Origin: a virus
IMG/VR virus record: IMGVR_UViG_3300032893_000161
Location: 1-38,803 of that record
Length of the DNA: 38,803 nt
Direction: 5' to 3' (one strand)
The translations under genes were made by a program, and so were the position numbers. The notes below the pieces were generated by a model. It searched no databases. It was not told the DNA's origin and saw nothing but the letters and a program-made list of their open reading frames with translations. Shown piece after piece: positions 36,493 through 38,803 of the stretch. Within the stretch, counting starts at the first letter, position 1. Each line of letters begins with the position of its first letter.

Positions 36493-37800
36493 ATGTTTTT
36501 GACCGAAAAAAGGCATAGCGGAGGACCCCTTCTGAATCTCGAGCAGATTCAGAAGATGTCCGAGAGCGACACCTGGACCAATGGCAAGGGCCAGACGATC
36601 CGGGTCAACGAGGCCAAAACGCCCAATGTCAAGGCCATCCAGAGGAACGTCTGGGAGAACAAGGAAGTCCGCCACATGCGGGAGGCCTTCCGCCGCAAGT
36701 TCGGCTTCGACTTCGCGGACACCAAGAAGTTCCCGGTCGCCGAGGCCGGCTTCAGCTGGAACAAGGTCTGCCAGAAGCTGGGCCTGGGCCCATCGGTTCA
36801 GGCGGCGATGTCGGAAGCCGACTCCGCGACGACCTTCGTTCAGGTCCTGCGGGCCGGCATCCAGCAGATGGTCAACAACAGCTACCAGACGGTCCCGACG
36901 ACCTTTGAGAGCTGGGTCTCCACGGTGAACTCCAATAAGGACACCGAGCTCTACGCTCCGCTCCACGGGATCGCCTTCTTGTCCGAGGTGGGCAAGCAGG
37001 AGCTCTACCCGGAGAGCAGGGCGGCTGGCCTCGACATCAAGCTGATCAACCGCAAGTACGGCACGCAGTTCGCCGTCGAGCGGGAGCTTCTCGAGGACGA
37101 CCAGACCGGCCAATTCGCCAAGCAGGCGGGCCTCCTGGGCGAGTACGCGAAGCTCGCCATCGAGGCGATCGTCTACGCGAAGCTCGCGGGCGTCGGGGGC
37201 ACCTACTCGACCCTGACGATTCCGGCCACCGAGACGAAGCCCAGCTACGAGTCGAGCTACCCGTTCTCGAGCACGGGCCTCCGGGGCGGCGGCAAGAACA
37301 GGCCGTCGAGCTTCGGGATCCTGACGCTTGCCAACATCCAGGCCGGCAACATCGGCCTGATGAACATGGTCAACCTGCTCGGTCTCAAGATGAACGTCGA
37401 TCCTCGGCGGCTCATCGTGAGTCCGCAGGACCGCTTCAACGCCGCGGTGCTGCTCAACTCGAGCTTCTACCCGGCTGGAGCGCAGGCCGCCGGAGTCACG
37501 GGCGGAGCGTTCGCGGTCAACCCGATCGAGTCGATCGCGGCCCTGACGGTGACCCGGTTCATGTTCAAGAACGATGGCACGGTCGATGGCACCTCGCGTG
37601 CCTGGTACTACATGGACGATTCGAAGCCCTTCTTCGTCGCCCAGCTCAGGACCGCGGCCGAAGTCACTCAGGAGGCCCCGAACGCCGGCGAGAGCTTCAA
37701 CCGGGACATCATCCGGTACAAGCTCACCCTGCGTTGCAACGCGGATTACATCGATCCTCGTTTCGTCTGGCAGGGCAACGACGGATCGGTGACCAGCTGA
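36493..37800 (+). CDS. Major capsid protein (HK97 fold expected)
   Basis: A 435-residue protein with a strong ribosome site (AAGGAAAGGA). It follows the decoration gene and precedes the connector genes, the standard slot. Segments such as SATTFVQVLRAGIQQMVNNS (residues 113-132), LYAPLHGIAFLSEVGKQELY and LLGLKMNVDPRRLIVSPQDR fit a capsid subunit (an N-arm, P domain, then A domain). Late parts (FMFKNDGTVDGTSRAWYYMD) are typical of capsid A domains. The N-terminal part may be removed by the protease encoded upstream. Confidence 0.82.
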   Translation: MFLTEKRHSGGPLLNLEQIQKMSESDTWTNGKGQTIRVNEAKTPNVKAIQRNVWENKEVRHMREAFRRKFGFDFADTKKFPVAEAGFSWNKVCQKLGLGPSVQAAMSEADSATTFVQVLRAGIQQMVNNSYQTVPTTFESWVSTVNSNKDTELYAPLHGIAFLSEVGKQELYPESRAAGLDIKLINRKYGTQFAVERELLEDDQTGQFAKQAGLLGEYAKLAIEAIVYAKLAGVGGTYSTLTIPATETKPSYESSYPFSSTGLRGGGKNRPSSFGILTLANIQAGNIGLMNMVNLLGLKMNVDPRRLIVSPQDRFNAAVLLNSSFYPAGAQAAGVTGGAFAVNPIESIAALTVTRFMFKNDGTVDGTSRAWYYMDDSKPFFVAQLRTAAEVTQEAPNAGESFNRDIIRYKLTLRCNADYIDPRFVWQGNDGSVTS

Positions 37801-37829
37801 TCTTGCCTTGATTTCTCCTTGGCAGGGTT

Positions 37830-37860
37830 GATCCCCCGGGGCTCCACACCCCGGGGGATC
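37830..37860. terminator. Strong hairpin after the capsid gene
   Basis: The arms GATCCCCCGGGG (37830-37841) and CCCCGGGGGATC (37849-37860) pair over 12 bases around a 7-base loop, 30 bases after the capsid stop. A gene-end hairpin there could terminate part of the transcripts or protect the abundant capsid mRNA. The following bases (GGATAATCGG) are not a T run. Confidence 0.6.
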
Positions 37861-37894
37861 GGATAATCGGGCCCGAGTGGAGGGGTCCAAGACC

Positions 37895-38371
37895 ATGGCA
37901 AAACGCAGCGTTGTGGCGCCCGAGGCGCTAAAAGAGAGTGATCGCAGGCAGGACATCGGGCCTGTGCCATCGGATGCCGACCCTTGGATCGAGCGTCCGA
38001 CCACGGATTCCCCCGAGCATCAGGAGAGGATCCGCCGGGTCGAGCTCCGGCAGAAGTTCGTCACGATCAGCGACCAGATCGCCAACGAAACCCTCTTCGT
38101 CAGGACCCACAAATGGCCGCATGCTGACGAGATCTTTCCCGAGGCGATCGACGCCGATTGGCGGTATGTGGCGAAGTTCTACCCTTACACGAAGGACGGA
38201 AAGCCGCTCTACGTCGATGAGCCACGGACGAAGCGGGAGGTCGAGCGCTCCTACAAGAAGCAGGAGCTTTTCCGAAACCACCCGAAGCTCAAGAAGCTCG
38301 GGATCCGGTTCGTCGTCATCGAGGCCGACGCAACGCTTGACACCTGTCTGGAACAACTAGGAGAGCTGTGA
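37895..38371 (+). CDS. Hypothetical head-tail region protein (158 residues)
   Basis: ATG 37895 has GGAGGGG about 10 bases upstream. GTG 37877 would add six residues but overlaps that site. The protein is charged and helical, with aromatic patches (DADWRYVAKFYPYTKDGKPL, KREVERSYKKQELFRNHPKL) and a beta end (RFVVIEADATLDTCLEQL). It lies between capsid and the connector gene, with a GTGA overlap to the next. A head-completion or accessory role is inferred from place. No family recognised. Confidence 0.65.
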   Translation: MAKRSVVAPEALKESDRRQDIGPVPSDADPWIERPTTDSPEHQERIRRVELRQKFVTISDQIANETLFVRTHKWPHADEIFPEAIDADWRYVAKFYPYTKDGKPLYVDEPRTKREVERSYKKQELFRNHPKLKKLGIRFVVIEADATLDTCLEQLGEL

Positions 38372-38803
38372 TCAACGGATCAGGATCCTATCAGAGCGGA
38401 ATTTCGGACCTCCAGACCCTGCTTTCGGATGAGCCGAACGACCGCTACGCGTACCTCCATCGTTGCTTTGGGCCATCCAATGGAGTCAACCTTAATTTCA
38501 AGACTTTTTACCGCAGGCGATCTACCGATTTTACCACCGGAGTCTCCGGTGGAGTATACGTCAATTCAGTCCTGGTCCCAGCTTCTGGAATTACTTCTGA
38601 CAATGTTGAGACAGGCGAATTCGTCCTAGGCACGGCTCCCGCGGATGGCGATGTCGTCGAGGCCTCCTACTTCCATCAGTGGTTCGACGTCGTCGAGCTC
38701 GACACCTTCCTGCAGGTGGCGTCGCGCTGGCTCTCCTCGAGCCCGGACTACACGCAGACGCCTGCCGGCCTAGTCGACGCTCTTCTGAAGTACGCGGCTG
38801 GAG
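38368..38803 (+). CDS. Head-tail connector-region protein, 5' part (continues at 2)
   Basis: GTG 38368 overlaps the previous stop (GTGA). The frame is open to the window end and continues at base 2 on closing the circle, giving 222 residues. The N-terminal half (SGISDLQTLLSDEPNDRYAY) is polar, then FYRRRSTDFTTGVSGGVYVN and VETGEFVLGTAPADGD are beta-rich. Alone this part ends without a stop, so the split is an artefact of where the contig was opened. A connector or neck role is inferred from position. Confidence 0.75.
   Translation, partial: MINGSGSYQSGISDLQTLLSDEPNDRYAYLHRCFGPSNGVNLNFKTFYRRRSTDFTTGVSGGVYVNSVLVPASGITSDNVETGEFVLGTAPADGDVVEASYFHQWFDVVELDTFLQVASRWLSSSPDYTQTPAGLVDALLKYAAG
38676..38801. 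repeat. Right copy of the terminal direct repeat (junction overlap)
   Basis: Identical to bases 1-126. The next base differs (A at 38802 against C at 127) and the last base agrees. The difference falls in the third position of a Gly codon (GGA against GGC), so it does not change the protein. Confidence 0.9.

Noticed and set aside
36283-38004. 573-codon open frame on the minus strand across the capsid gene
   Set aside because: Same effect. It spans the capsid gene, the hairpin and two other genes, has no ribosome site in an operon context and shows biased Arg/Leu/Asp composition.

Overview
The window is an essentially complete genome of a tailed double-stranded DNA phage (class Caudoviricetes) with siphovirus-type gene content. 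The first 126 bases recur exactly at the far right end, and one gene runs in frame across that junction. The sequence therefore closes into a circle of about 38,675 bp, or is a circularly permuted, terminally redundant genome opened at an arbitrary point. The DNA is GC-rich. A lipoprotein and an M15-type endolysin in the lysis region, plus a fibre-like protein with a Sec signal peptide, point to a Gram-negative host. The host genus cannot be named from the sequence. No integrase, recombinase, ParAB, tRNA, CRISPR array, DNA polymerase, primase or replicative helicase gene was recognised.

Rightward late region (26 kb through the junction to 16.2 kb). It opens with a small cassette: a 2OG-Fe(II) oxygenase, a coiled-coil protein, a GT4-like glycosyltransferase and a Cys-rich protein. 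Next come small and large terminase, a 290-bp non-coding stretch with two matching hairpins, a Mu F-like minor head protein, a small membrane protein, portal, an unknown protein, a protease-scaffold fusion, a decoration protein and the major capsid protein. A strong hairpin follows the capsid gene. Connector and completion genes cross the junction into the tail genes: tail terminator candidate, tail tube, tail assembly chaperone with a -1 frameshift (A AAA AAG), tape measure, an inserted HNH endonuclease, tail tip proteins and several adhesins (pectate-lyase-fold tailspike, signal-peptide fibre, lectin-fold protein, collar-domain protein). The lysis genes close the region.

Leftward early region (25.1 down to 16.26 kb). 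This is a tightly packed operon of about 25 genes, most joined by 1-4 base stop/start overlaps. It encodes an ERF annealing protein, an O-like replication initiator, a helicase-loader-like protein, a glycosyltransferase coupled to a Dam-type adenine methyltransferase, a RusA resolvase, several Cys-rich small proteins, a Gly-Asp-Ser-Tyr repeat protein and at least five tiny single-span membrane proteins. The lack of polymerase and helicase implies use of the host replisome.

Control region (25.1-26.1 kb). An AT-rich stretch carries palindromes and promoter-like boxes, a rightward ribbon-helix-helix gene and a leftward XRE-type repressor gene. The XRE gene diverges from the oxygenase cassette, so the two regulators sit between the early and late halves. 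The least explained parts are the two sugar-modification gene sets, the repeat protein, the signal-peptide fibre, the run of membrane microproteins and the paired hairpins beside the terminase gene.
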